Assembly: GCA_964636705.1 (NCBI GenBank)
Contig: CAZWUJ010000001.1
Span: 1-64,000, forward strand
Length of the DNA: 64,000 nucleotides
Direction: 5' to 3'
From: VXRJ01 sp964636705
GTDB lineage: Bacteria > Acidobacteriota > Vicinamibacteria > Vicinamibacterales > UBA8438
Part shown: positions 36,852 through 45,679 of the stretch, piece by piece
Numbering within the stretch: position 1 is the stretch's first letter
Layout of the letters: each line of letters starts with the position of its first letter
Program-made: the position numbers and the translations under genes
The notes under the pieces: generated by a model
What the model saw: the letters and a program-made list of their open reading frames with translations, nothing else
Database searches by the model: none
Told to the model about the DNA's origin: nothing

Positions 36852-38165
36852 TCAGTCGTAGTACTCGAGTCCGAGATGGGTAATCAGCTCCTCCCCCCTG
36901 AGGTGGCGGAGCGTATTCTTCAGTTTCATCAACTGAATGAACAGATCATGTTCCGGATAGAGTCCACGCGCATGGATCGGACTCTTGAAGTAGAACGACA
37001 GCCATTCCTGGATGCCGCGCATACCGGAGCGCCGAGCGAGGTCGAGAAACAGCGCGACGTCGAGCACGATTGGCGCCGCCAGAATGCTGTCGCGGCAAAG
37101 GAAATTGATCTTGAGCTGCATCGGATAGTCGAGCCATCCGACCAGGTCGATGTTGTCCCACCCCTCCTTGTTGTCGCCACGCGGGGGGTAATAGTTGATC
37201 CGCACAACATGGTGCAGGTCGTCGTACAGGGTCGGGTAGAGCTCCGGCTGCAGGATGTGATCGAGGACCGACTTCTTGCTCTCCTCCTTTGTCCTGAACG
37301 ACTCCGGATCGTCGAGCACCTCGCCATCCCGGTTCCCGAGAATATTGGTCGAATACCAGCCGGAGACGCCAAGCAGCCGTGCCTTCAGCCCGGGCGCAAT
37401 CATCGTCTTCATCAGCGTCTGCCCGGTTTTGAGGTCCTTTCCGGCCAGCGGGGAGCCGGTCTGGAGGGCCAGTTCCTCCAGAGCGGGGACGTCAGCGCTG
37501 AGATTCGGGGCGGCGTTCGCGTACGGGATTCCCTCCCGGATCGCGGCATACGCGTAGATCATCGAGGATGGAATCGCCGGATCCGACGCTTCGAGTCCTG
37601 CCTCGAACGCCTCGAGCGACTGGTGAACGGCCGTCTCTTCCATGTAGATCTCGGTGCTGCCGCACCAGATCAGGACGAGCCGATCGACCTTTTGTTCCTC
37701 CCGAAAGCGGCGAATGTCCGCGACCAGCTGGTCTGCCAGCTCCTTCTTGTTTGCGCCGGCCTTGACGTGGGCGCCGTCGAGCTTCTTGACGTAGTGCTGA
37801 TCGAACACCGCCGGCCACGGTGCGATCGCTTCCAGTTCCGGCCGCACCTGATCGAGCAATGGCCGCCGCAGCACTTCCGCCTTGCACGCCGCTTCGTAGC
37901 AGTTGTCCTCGAAGATGTCCCAACCGCCGAAGGCCAGGTCGTCGAGCGCAGTGAGCGGGACAAAATCGCTTATCAGCGGAGAGCGGTTGTCGGTCCGTTT
38001 GCCGAGGCGGATCGTCCCCATCTGCGTCAACGACCCGGTGGGCGCCGCCAACCCCTTCCGGATCGCGTGCACGCCGGCAATCAGCGTGGTGCTTACGGCG
38101 CCGAGACCAGCAAGGAGGATGCCCAATCGCCCCGAGGCCGGGGCGATGTCACCTGAGAACGGCAC
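36852..38165 (-). CDS. ino1: Inositol-3-phosphate synthase
   Basis: NAD-dependent conversion of glucose 6-phosphate to myo-inositol 3-phosphate, 437 residues. The N-terminal Rossmann part has GILLAGLGAVSTTLIAG, with SLTQMGTIRLGKRTDNRSPL following, and the C-terminal catalytic core has KTMIAPGLKARLLGVSGWYS and INFLCRDSILAAPIVLD. It starts with GTG at 38165, and TATAGT lies 8 nt upstream on the coding strand, so it may be leaderless. It is divergent from the methyltransferase-like gene with only 30 bp between. The product would feed inositol phospholipids or related solutes; the user gene is not visible here. Confidence 0.92.
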   Translation of the reverse strand: MPFSGDIAPASGRLGILLAGLGAVSTTLIAGVHAIRKGLAAPTGSLTQMGTIRLGKRTDNRSPLISDFVPLTALDDLAFGGWDIFEDNCYEAACKAEVLRRPLLDQVRPELEAIAPWPAVFDQHYVKKLDGAHVKAGANKKELADQLVADIRRFREEQKVDRLVLIWCGSTEIYMEETAVHQSLEAFEAGLEASDPAIPSSMIYAYAAIREGIPYANAAPNLSADVPALEELALQTGSPLAGKDLKTGQTLMKTMIAPGLKARLLGVSGWYSTNILGNRDGEVLDDPESFRTKEESKKSVLDHILQPELYPTLYDDLHHVVRINYYPPRGDNKEGWDNIDLVGWLDYPMQLKINFLCRDSILAAPIVLDVALFLDLARRSGMRGIQEWLSFYFKSPIHARGLYPEHDLFIQLMKLKNTLRHLRGEELITHLGLEYYD

Positions 38166-38173
38166 GGGCGGAG

Positions 38174-38183
38174 ACTATATCAT
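38174..38183. promoter_or_regulatory. Overlapping divergent -10-like hexamers
   Basis: Within ten bases the minus-strand hexamer TATAGT (38179-38174) faces ino1 with an 8-nt gap, and the plus-strand hexamer TATCAT (38178-38183) faces the methyltransferase-like gene with a 12-nt gap. Both leaders would be a few nucleotides long, and the two polymerases could not bind at once. Confidence 0.45.
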
Positions 38184-38195
38184 GGGGGTAGTTGC

Positions 38196-38768
38196 ATGGC
38201 GTTGTACAAGCTGCCGTTCATGCGCCAGGGACGCGCCGGGCCGCGCGACCTCGAGGTATCGATGGTCGGGCTCAGGCTCGGCGCCTCGGTGCTGCAGTTG
38301 GGCGGACGCGATCCGCTCCTGATTGCCCAGCTCGCCCGCGTGGCGGGCATCAGCGGGACCGCGGTCGCTGTCGCCGAGACGGAAGCCGAAGCAGACGCGA
38401 TCCGGCGCGCCGCCGAACAGGCGGGGGTCCTCGTGGAGATCAGGACGGCCAGCCTTTCCGCGCTGCCGTGCGACCCCGAGTCGGTGGACGTGGTCGTCAT
38501 ACCTTCCCTGCTCGGCGTTCTGCGAATGAACCAGCGGGTGCTCTGCCTGCAGCAGTCGCTCCGCGTCCTCCGCCCGGGTGGGCGTATCGTCGTGATCGAG
38601 ACGGCGCCGCGAGGCGGCCTTGGAGCGATCCTCACGCGACGCGCGTTCGACCGGACGTTCATCATGAACGGCGGCGCGAGGGGCGCCCTTGATGCCGAAG
38701 GCTTCCGCGCCGTACGCCTTCTGGCCGAACGCGACGGCAAACAGTTCTTCGAAGCGGTCCGTCCCTGA
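38196..38768 (+). CDS. Methyltransferase-like protein
   Basis: A 190-residue protein with a class I SAM-dependent methyltransferase-like fold: LGASVLQLGGRDPLLIAQLA as a motif I-like strand and loop, AVAVAETEAEAD as motif post-I, then VDVVVIPSLLGVLR and the motif IV-like SLRVLRPGGRIVVIE. The glycine loop is not canonical (QLGGRDP), so activity is uncertain. The ATG lies 12 nt after a TATCAT hexamer. Its TGA overlaps the next ATG as TGATG, so it is coupled to the TonB-family gene. Confidence 0.75.
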   Translation: MALYKLPFMRQGRAGPRDLEVSMVGLRLGASVLQLGGRDPLLIAQLARVAGISGTAVAVAETEAEADAIRRAAEQAGVLVEIRTASLSALPCDPESVDVVVIPSLLGVLRMNQRVLCLQQSLRVLRPGGRIVVIETAPRGGLGAILTRRAFDRTFIMNGGARGALDAEGFRAVRLLAERDGKQFFEAVRP

Positions 38769-39853
38769 TGGCGAGACACGGAAACGCCGAGACCGCCCCG
38801 ACTGTCCACCCGGCTCCCGAGGTGTACAGCGCGAGAGAGGTTGCCGTTGCGGCCCGCGTGTCTCCCCACGTCGTCACTCGTCTCATCGCCTCCGGCGAAG
38901 TGGCCACCATCGACGGAACGCACCTGCCCCAAGCGGAAGCGGCGCGCGCAGTCCGCTGGCTGCGTCGCAACCCCTTCCGGCCGCTCCGTATCGCGTTCGG
39001 CGCCTCGCAGCTCGACCGAACGGTCGACGATCCCCCAACCCATGCACCCGCCACGGCAGTCGCCGCCGGGCTCCACGCGACGGTCCTGATCGTCTCGATC
39101 ATCCTGGCGATGGCTACACCGGCCACGACCGGCAGTCTGGTCGACCCGGACGGCCCGGCCCTCACCCGCCTCGTCTTCGTCGCTGACCCCGGACCGGGCG
39201 GTGGCGGTGGGGGCGGTGGCCTGCGTCAACCGCTGCCGCCGCCTCCTGCCGAGCGTGAAGGGACGAGCCGGATCAGCAGTCCGGTGCCGCCGCGGGAGGA
39301 ACCGGCGATAGTCGAGCCGCCAGAAGAACGCACCCCGGAACCCATCGACGCCGCGGAGATGCCGCAAATCGTCGCGCCGCTGATGGAGGCGCGGGCCGAC
39401 CAACAGGACAGGCTGGGGCTGATCGACGAGGTGCGCGCCCACCTCGCCTCGAGGACACAGGGCCCGGGGTCCAGTGGGGGCGTCGGCGAGGGCGCCGGCC
39501 GCGGGGTCGGCGACGGTCAGGGCGCCGGCTTCGGTCCGGGAACCGGCGCCGGCACGGGTGGTGGCCCCTACCGCCCGGGCGCCGGAATCACACCGCCCGC
39601 AATCCGTCACGAAGTGCAGCCCGACTACACCGAGGAAGCGCGGCGACGGCGCATCGAAGGCGAAGTAGTGCTCGAGGTGATCGTGCTCGCCGACGGATCG
39701 GTGGGCGACATCCGGATAGTCCGAAGCCTGGGTTACGGACTGGACGACGCCGCGGTACGCGCCATGCGCGACTGGCGGTTCGTCCCCGCCCGACGGCAGG
39801 ACGTTCCCGTCGCGGTCTTCGTCGAAGTTGCCATGGAGTTTCGGTTGAGGTAG
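38768..39853 (+). CDS. TonB-family protein with N-terminal HTH domain
   Basis: A 361-residue protein with an unusual architecture. Residues 18-65 resemble a MerR/excisionase-type helix-turn-helix (YSAREVAVAARVSPHVVTRL). One membrane segment follows at about 93-118 (AVAAGLHATVLIVSIILAM). Then comes a Pro/Gly-rich periplasmic region, including a G-rich run at 40-50 residues past the membrane, and a C-terminal TonB domain (about 270-361) with HEVQPDYTEEARRRRIEG and IRIVRSLGYGLDDAA. TonB couples inner-membrane energy to outer-membrane receptors. The extra N-terminal domain lies on the cytoplasmic side and could bind DNA or protein. ExbB/ExbD are not in the window. Confidence 0.85.
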   Translation: MARHGNAETAPTVHPAPEVYSAREVAVAARVSPHVVTRLIASGEVATIDGTHLPQAEAARAVRWLRRNPFRPLRIAFGASQLDRTVDDPPTHAPATAVAAGLHATVLIVSIILAMATPATTGSLVDPDGPALTRLVFVADPGPGGGGGGGGLRQPLPPPPAEREGTSRISSPVPPREEPAIVEPPEERTPEPIDAAEMPQIVAPLMEARADQQDRLGLIDEVRAHLASRTQGPGSSGGVGEGAGRGVGDGQGAGFGPGTGAGTGGGPYRPGAGITPPAIRHEVQPDYTEEARRRRIEGEVVLEVIVLADGSVGDIRIVRSLGYGLDDAAVRAMRDWRFVPARRQDVPVAVFVEVAMEFRLR

Positions 39854-39869
39854 CCGCCCGAGGTGGTGG

Positions 39870-40559
39870 ATGGCCCTGACGTTGACCGTGGTTACGATCC
39901 TGTCGCTGCTGATTGCCATCGCCATGGGCGCCGTGACCTACCGCCTCGTCCGTGAGGAACGGCGCCGCTCCGACGCCCGCGTCGCGGCGCTGACCGAGGA
40001 GCTTCGCCGCGAGTCCGCAGTCGGACCGCCAGAGGCGGAGGCCCCGATCGCACCGGAAGGATCGGCGGACCAGCCGCTCTTCGACCCGCCTCTCGAGTCC
40101 CCGTCGACGTTCGGGAACCACCTCGCCGCGCTCGGCGCAGCCGCGGTTGCCGTCGCCGCGGTCCTTGCCGTCGGGTTTGTCGCCCTCTCGAGCGGCGGGG
40201 CGGAGCCGGCACCGGGTGGCGCGCAGGCGCCGGTCGAGTTGCTTGCTCTCGAACACGACACGACCGGCCCGCTTCTGGCGATCAGCGGCTCGGTGCGGAA
40301 CCCTTCCGACGCTGCCACGTTGGGAGAGCTGTTTGTCGTCGCCATGGCGTTCGACGAGTCCGGAGCAATGATCGCCAGCCGCCGGACGGCAGTGGCCGCG
40401 CCGGCCCTCACGCCGGGGGCCGCGACTCCCTTCGTCGTCGAGATACCCGCGGACGGCGTCAGCCGCTACCGCATCAGCTTCGTGATCGACGATGCGACCG
40501 TCCCGCACGTGGATCTCCGCCCGCCAGCGTCCGCCGAACTGGAAGGAGCCGACTCTTGA
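39870..40559 (+). CDS. Membrane protein with extracytoplasmic beta domain
   Basis: A 229-residue protein. One hydrophobic segment is at the start (LTVVTILSLLIAIAMGAVTY) and a second is at about 90-110 (LAALGAAAVAVAAVLAVGFV). The C-terminal part (120-215) reads like an FxLYD/DUF3426-type beta domain: LLAISGSVRNPSD, ELFVVAMAFDESG, and PFVVEIPADGVSRY. I do not know a function. It starts 16 nt after the TonB-family stop, and its stop overlaps the TTG start of the next gene, so the three are one unit. A GGTGG site precedes the ATG. Confidence 0.75.
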   Translation: MALTLTVVTILSLLIAIAMGAVTYRLVREERRRSDARVAALTEELRRESAVGPPEAEAPIAPEGSADQPLFDPPLESPSTFGNHLAALGAAAVAVAAVLAVGFVALSSGGAEPAPGGAQAPVELLALEHDTTGPLLAISGSVRNPSDAATLGELFVVAMAFDESGAMIASRRTAVAAPALTPGAATPFVVEIPADGVSRYRISFVIDDATVPHVDLRPPASAELEGADS

Positions 40560-41674
40560 CAGAATCCGTGACGCGCCGGCATTCGGCGGGCCCTCGGCCC
40601 GCGATGCGGAGACGGTCCGGCGCCGTCGCCGCGGCGGGCCTCATCCTCGCACTCTCGCACTTCCCCCACGTTCCCCGGGCCGCCGCACAGGACAACGAGG
40701 CGGCGGCTGCGTTCCGCTTCCGTTCCGGAGTGGAACTGATCAACGTGTCCGTGACCGTGACCGATCGCCGCGGCCGTTTCGTCACGACACTCGATCAGGA
40801 CGACTTTCTGGTGTACGACGACGGCGAACCTCAGCGGATCACGCACTTCAGCCGCGAACGGGTACCGGTCAGCCTCGGCATCGTGCTTGACACCTCGGGG
40901 AGCATGGAAGGCGAACGGATGGCGGCGGCTCGTGCCGCTCTCGATCGCTTTCTCTTCGACCTGCTCGGCCCGGACGACGAGATCTTCCTCTACCGCTTCA
41001 GCTATCAGCCGCGCCTGGTACATGACTGGACCACCGACCCGGCGCGAGTCAGTCGCTCCCTCGGCGGGATCCGGCCAACCGGCGGCACTGCCCTCTACGA
41101 CGCGGTGGCCGACGCGGTTCGGATGGCGGAAACAGGCCGGCACCGGAAGAAGGCCGTGGTGATCATCTCCGATGGGAACGACACGAACAGCGACATCGAT
41201 GACCGGTCACTTCAGCGGCTGATCCGCCGGACCGAGGTGCTGGTGTACGCGGTCGGCATAGACGGACCGGTCTCCGTCTTCGGCGGAAATCCGGTCCCCC
41301 GCCAGCCGATCCCGCCCGCGCGTCCCCCACGGATCCCCTTTCCCGTGCCGGGAGGCAACCGCGCGCCGTTACCGCCCATCCCCGGGGGTCCCTTCCCCGG
41401 GCAGGGCATTGGTCGCGGCGAACGCGTGAACGCGCGCGCCTTGCGCGACATAACGGATGACAGTGGAGGCCGGACCGAAATCATCAACGAGCCGAACGAC
41501 CTCGATCCCGCTACCGCCGGAATAGCCGACGAACTGAGCCGCCAGTACTATCTCGGTTATCCCGCCCCGGGCCATGCGGACGGTGTCTGGCACGACATCG
41601 AAGTCCACGTACGCAGCGAACGTTCCGAGGGCTACAACGTGCGTGCGAGGCGTGGTTATATCGCCGCTCCCTAG
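40556..41674 (+). CDS. VWA-domain protein, secreted or periplasmic
   Basis: A 372-residue protein with a signal-like stretch (after RRRSGAVAAAGLILALSHF), a short beta region typical of acidobacterial VWA proteins (VTDRRGRFVTTLDQDDFLVY), and a von Willebrand A domain with MIDAS motif DTSGSM at about residues 112-117, plus GTALYDAVADAV and VIISDGNDTN. A TTG start at 40556 fits an AAGGAG site 7 nt upstream and the TTGA overlap with the previous stop; a downstream ATG at 40604 is possible. Such proteins bind divalent metal and a protein ligand. A Pro-rich loop lies at about 245-275. Confidence 0.83.
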   Translation: MTESVTRRHSAGPRPAMRRRSGAVAAAGLILALSHFPHVPRAAAQDNEAAAAFRFRSGVELINVSVTVTDRRGRFVTTLDQDDFLVYDDGEPQRITHFSRERVPVSLGIVLDTSGSMEGERMAAARAALDRFLFDLLGPDDEIFLYRFSYQPRLVHDWTTDPARVSRSLGGIRPTGGTALYDAVADAVRMAETGRHRKKAVVIISDGNDTNSDIDDRSLQRLIRRTEVLVYAVGIDGPVSVFGGNPVPRQPIPPARPPRIPFPVPGGNRAPLPPIPGGPFPGQGIGRGERVNARALRDITDDSGGRTEIINEPNDLDPATAGIADELSRQYYLGYPAPGHADGVWHDIEVHVRSERSEGYNVRARRGYIAAP

Positions 41675-41680
41675 CTCCCG

Positions 41681-44350
41681 GTGGCCGACACGCTCTTTCT
41701 CATAGACGGCAGCTCGCAGATGTACCGCGCCTACCACGGCGTGCGGGGTCTCACTGCCCCCGACGGCCGCCCGACGAACGCTGTCTATGGCTTCGTCACC
41801 ATGCTCCGGAAGCTGATTGCGGACCATCGGCCGACGCTGATCGCAGCCGCGTTCGATCTCCGTGGTCCCACATTCCGCACCGAACTCGACGCCGACTACA
41901 AGGCCAACCGCAGCCCGATGCCGGACGACCTGCGCGTCCAGGCGCCGATGGTCCAGGAGGCGTGCGAGGCGCTCGGCGTTTCGATCCTGACGCACAAGGG
42001 GGTAGAAGCGGATGACGTAATCGGCACCGTTGCCCAGCGGGCCAGGACCGCCGGATTCGAGGTCGGGATCGTCACCGGCGACAAGGACTTCTATCAACTC
42101 GTAGGCGATGGAATCCGTATCTTCAATCCGCGCGACCCCGGCGCCTGGTACGACGCCGAAGGCGTGAAGGCCAAGTTCGGCGTCAAGCCGGAACAGGTGA
42201 TTGACGTGCTCTCGCTGATGGGTGACGCCGTCGACAACGTGAAGGGAGTACCGGGCATCGGTAAGAAGGGCGCGCGCGAGTTGATCAACCAGTTCGGATC
42301 ACTCGATTCGCTCCTGGGCCGGACGGCCGAGGTCCAGTCGAAGCGTTATCGCAACGCGCTCGAGCAACATGGCGACGACGCCCGCCACAGCCGAGAGCTG
42401 GTCACCATCCGGACCGACGTGCCGGTCCCGTTCGACACCGAGGCGCTACGCTATCGCGGGCCGTCGAGCGAGCATTGCTTTGCGCTTTTCTCCGACCTGG
42501 GTTTCCGGACGCTGGTGGGCGACTACGCTCCGCCACCTCCAGTCGTGGAGACCGACTACGGCATTGTGCGGACAGACGCCGACCTGCAGCGGCTGGTTGA
42601 CGCCATCACCGGCGCCGGCCGCCTGGGTCTCGCGATCGTTACCGACACCCCGAACGCGATAGAAGCAGATCTGATCGGTCTGTCGCTCTCGGCCGGCGAG
42701 GGTCATGCACGCTACATTCCACTCGGTCACCGGACGCTGGAAGACGGCGAGCTGCTCAATCGCGGGACGGCGCTTGCCGTGCTGGGAAAGGTACTTGCGG
42801 ACCCGAGGCTCCCGGTCACCGCGCACGACCTGAAGCGGGCGCTGATCGTTCTGGGCCGGGAAGCCATCCCGCTGGACGGCCTCGACCTGGACACGCTGAT
42901 CGCGAGCTATCTGCTCGAAGCGAACCGCCCCAATCACGAACTGGATCACATCGCGCTCGAAGTGCTCGGCCGCAAGCCGGCACCCGCAACGGACATTGTG
43001 GGCAAGGGCGCCAAGGCGGTCAGTTTCGCCGACGTTCCGCCCGTCGCCGCCGGACCCTGGGCCAACGAACAGTGCGACCTGGCCCTGCAGGTAGCCGAAC
43101 GGCTGGCCCCGCAACTGCACGACGAGGGACTGCAATCGCTCTACCGGGGAATGGAACTTCCCCTCGTTCCCGTGCTTGCCGACGTCGAACGGGCCGGCGT
43201 CCTCATAGATACGCGGGCACTCGCAACGCAGTCCGCCACGATGGAGGGTCAACTGGCCCGCTACGAGCAGGAGATCCATGCGCTCGCCGGCGAGAAGTTC
43301 AACATCGCCTCGCCCCGGCAGCTCTCAACGATCCTGTTCGACAAGCTCCAGTTGCCCTCGCTGAAACGGACCGGCAAGACACGGGCGGCTTCCACCTCGG
43401 TGGACGTGCTCGAAGAGCTGGCAAACGCGCACGACCTGCCGCGGCTCGTACTGGAGTGGCGCAGCCTCGCCAAACTGAAGGGCACCTACATCGACGCGCT
43501 GCCGCAACTGGTCAACCCCGAGACCGGGCGTATCCACACCAGCTTCAATCAGGCGGTCGCCGCCACCGGCCGGCTCAGCAGCAGCGATCCGAACCTGCAG
43601 AACATCCCGATACGAACCGGCGTGGGCAGACAAATCCGCGCCGCGTTCACGGTGCCGGAAGGCTCCGTCCTGATATCAGCCGACTACTCCCAAATCGAGC
43701 TGCGGGTGCTCGCCCACCTTTCCGGCGACCCGCACCTGATCAGCGCGTTCCGGCGTGGTGAAGACATCCACGACCGGACCGCCCATCAGGTCTTCGGCGA
43801 CGCCAGCGGCCTCGACCCGCACGAATTGCGCCGCCGCGCGAAAATCATCAACTACGCCCTCCTCTACGGAAAGACCGCGTTCACGTTGTCCAGGGACATC
43901 GGCGTCACCCAGAAGGCAGCGCAGCGTTTTGTGGACGCCTACTTCGACGGCTTCCCCAGGGTGCGCGAATTCATCGACCGCACGCTCGATCACGCGCGCG
44001 CCGCCGGCCAGGTGACCACCCTGTTCGGCCGGAGGCGACGCGTACCCGACATCACCAGCCGCAACGCGATGGCGCGGCACGCATCGGAGCGCATCGCCGT
44101 CAACATGCCGATCCAGGGCACCGCGGCAGACATCCTGAAACGCGCCATGCTGGATGTCCACAGTGCCCTTCCAAGTGATGCGAAGATGATCCTCACAGTC
44201 CACGACGAACTCCTCTTCGAATGTCCCGAACCGTCGGCCGAAGGAACTGCAGCCCTGGTTCGCCGGAAGATGGAATCGGCCGCCGAAATCGAGGTGCCGT
44301 TGACGGTTGACGTCGGCATCGGCAGGAACTGGAAGGAAGCGAAGGGTTAA
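41681..44350 (+). CDS. polA: DNA polymerase I
   Basis: Repair and lagging-strand polymerase of 889 residues with GTG start. The 5'-3' nuclease domain (1-290) has LFLIDGSSQMYRAYH and VTGDKDFYQLV. The middle exonuclease-like domain (about 300-480) lacks the usual catalytic residues: LAIVTDTPNAIEAD replaces the D-x-E motif and HDLKRAL replaces the second one. The polymerase has motif A SADYSQIELR, motif B RRRAKIINYALLYG and motif C TVHDELLFE. At the position of Escherichia coli Phe762 it has Tyr725. It starts 7 nt after the VWA gene stop. Confidence 0.95.
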   Translation: MADTLFLIDGSSQMYRAYHGVRGLTAPDGRPTNAVYGFVTMLRKLIADHRPTLIAAAFDLRGPTFRTELDADYKANRSPMPDDLRVQAPMVQEACEALGVSILTHKGVEADDVIGTVAQRARTAGFEVGIVTGDKDFYQLVGDGIRIFNPRDPGAWYDAEGVKAKFGVKPEQVIDVLSLMGDAVDNVKGVPGIGKKGARELINQFGSLDSLLGRTAEVQSKRYRNALEQHGDDARHSRELVTIRTDVPVPFDTEALRYRGPSSEHCFALFSDLGFRTLVGDYAPPPPVVETDYGIVRTDADLQRLVDAITGAGRLGLAIVTDTPNAIEADLIGLSLSAGEGHARYIPLGHRTLEDGELLNRGTALAVLGKVLADPRLPVTAHDLKRALIVLGREAIPLDGLDLDTLIASYLLEANRPNHELDHIALEVLGRKPAPATDIVGKGAKAVSFADVPPVAAGPWANEQCDLALQVAERLAPQLHDEGLQSLYRGMELPLVPVLADVERAGVLIDTRALATQSATMEGQLARYEQEIHALAGEKFNIASPRQLSTILFDKLQLPSLKRTGKTRAASTSVDVLEELANAHDLPRLVLEWRSLAKLKGTYIDALPQLVNPETGRIHTSFNQAVAATGRLSSSDPNLQNIPIRTGVGRQIRAAFTVPEGSVLISADYSQIELRVLAHLSGDPHLISAFRRGEDIHDRTAHQVFGDASGLDPHELRRRAKIINYALLYGKTAFTLSRDIGVTQKAAQRFVDAYFDGFPRVREFIDRTLDHARAAGQVTTLFGRRRRVPDITSRNAMARHASERIAVNMPIQGTAADILKRAMLDVHSALPSDAKMILTVHDELLFECPEPSAEGTAALVRRKMESAAEIEVPLTVDVGIGRNWKEAKG

Positions 44351-44359
44351 CTTGGGAGC

Positions 44360-45646
44360 TTGCCCACCCGCAAGGGCATGCTTGCAAGACCTGCTGGAGC
44401 ACTGCCCACCGTGACAGCACCGACCATCATTTCCCGGGCGGACCACACGATTTCGCGGGCGAACATCGATCCCGACGCGCTGTTCGTGCTGCAACAGCTC
44501 CGGAAGCGCAACTACACCGCCTATCTCGTCGGCGGCGGCGTGCGCGACCTGCTCCTGGGGCGGACGCCGAAGGACTTCGACATTGGCACGTCGGCCCATC
44601 CCAACGAAGTGAAGCGCGCTTTCCGCCGCTGCTGGATCATTGGGCGCCGGTTCAAGCTGGCCCATGTCAGGTTCGGGAACAAGACAATCGAAGTGGCGAC
44701 GTTCCGGCGGCAAGTTCCCGAGCCCGAAGCTGCGCCGGAGGCCGGCCCCGGGAACGAAACTCGTCAACCGGAGCGGCGGTCCATCAGGCGTGACAACACA
44801 TTCGGGACCCCGGAGGAGGACGCGTTTCGCCGCGACTTCACCGTAAACGCGCTCTTCTACGACATTTCCACGTTCGCCGTCATCGACTACGTCGGCGGAA
44901 TGAAGGACCTGCGGCGCCGGTTGATCCGCTGCATCGGCGATCCGAGCGAGCGCTTCATCGAGGATCCGGTCCGGATGATTCGCGCCGTCGCCTTCGCGGC
45001 GCGCCTGGGCTTCCGCCTCGACCCTCCGGTGCGGGACGCAATTCACCGGCACGCCGCAGAAATAGCCCACGCCGCGCCGGCGCGCCTGATGGAAGAGATC
45101 TACAAACTGCTCCGAAGCGGGGCCGCAACGAAGACGTTCCGGTTGCTGTCTCGGACAGGACTGTTGCGGCAGATCGCTCCAGAAGTGGACCGTGCCCGAC
45201 GGAAGACACCGCTCTGGCAGTCGCTCGAGCGCCTCGACAGCTACCGCAACCGGCACGGATCGGTCCCGGAGACGCTGACGAACGCGGTGCTGCTCGGCAG
45301 CCTGGTGACGCCGGTGATGCGGATCGACCTGACGCCGCCCGCGCGCGACGACCGGAAAGTGCGCGTCGCGCTAGGCGATCTGAGTGTGCCCCGGCGCGAT
45401 GCGGAGTACCTGCGCCGCCTGCTGGCAATAGTTCCGAGGCTGACCCAGGTCGACCCGCCGCCCGGTGCGATCCGCAGCATTCTGGCGAGTACCAGCTTTC
45501 CCGAAGCTACGACGTGGCTGGAGATTCACGAACAGGACTCGAACGCGCTGGAGCGTTGGCGGGATCACGTCGAGCAGGGACCGCCGCCGCGCATGCGCCG
45601 GCGGCGACGGCCCGGACGGCGCCGCCGGCCAGCCGCGACCGAGTAG
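44360..45646 (+). CDS. pcnB: Poly(A) polymerase / CCA-adding-type nucleotidyltransferase
   Basis: Class II nucleotidyltransferase of up to 428 residues. The head domain has YLVGGGVRDLLLGRTPKDFDI with the two catalytic Asp in KDFD, then IGRRFKLAHVRFG. The middle part has DAFRRDFTVNALFYD and RFIEDPVRMIRAVAFAARLG. The VGGGVRDLLLG and HVRFG...IEVATFR features are closer to PcnB than to bacterial CCA enzymes; I cannot separate the two by activity. The C-terminus is basic (RRRRRPGRRRR). Start uncertain: TTG at 44360, ATG at 44378 or GTG at 44411. It begins 10 nt after polA. Confidence 0.85.
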   Translation: MPTRKGMLARPAGALPTVTAPTIISRADHTISRANIDPDALFVLQQLRKRNYTAYLVGGGVRDLLLGRTPKDFDIGTSAHPNEVKRAFRRCWIIGRRFKLAHVRFGNKTIEVATFRRQVPEPEAAPEAGPGNETRQPERRSIRRDNTFGTPEEDAFRRDFTVNALFYDISTFAVIDYVGGMKDLRRRLIRCIGDPSERFIEDPVRMIRAVAFAARLGFRLDPPVRDAIHRHAAEIAHAAPARLMEEIYKLLRSGAATKTFRLLSRTGLLRQIAPEVDRARRKTPLWQSLERLDSYRNRHGSVPETLTNAVLLGSLVTPVMRIDLTPPARDDRKVRVALGDLSVPRRDAEYLRRLLAIVPRLTQVDPPPGAIRSILASTSFPEATTWLEIHEQDSNALERWRDHVEQGPPPRMRRRRRPGRRRRPAATE

Positions 45647-45654
45647 GAGTATGG

Positions 45655-45667
45655 GCCGTGGAACGGC
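45655..45667 (+). terminator. Short hairpin after pcnB
   Basis: GCCGT, loop GGA, ACGGC forms a 5-bp stem between convergent pcnB and the rhomboid gene. It has no T-tract and its function is uncertain. Confidence 0.2.
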
Positions 45668-45679
45668 GCAGACTGCTGG

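Noticed and set aside
36699..38156. Plus-strand 485-residue frame
   Set aside because: It lies opposite the inositol-phosphate synthase and has no motif of its own.
43676..45256. Minus-strand 526-residue frame
   Set aside because: It is antisense to polA and pcnB, both clear, and shows shadow composition.
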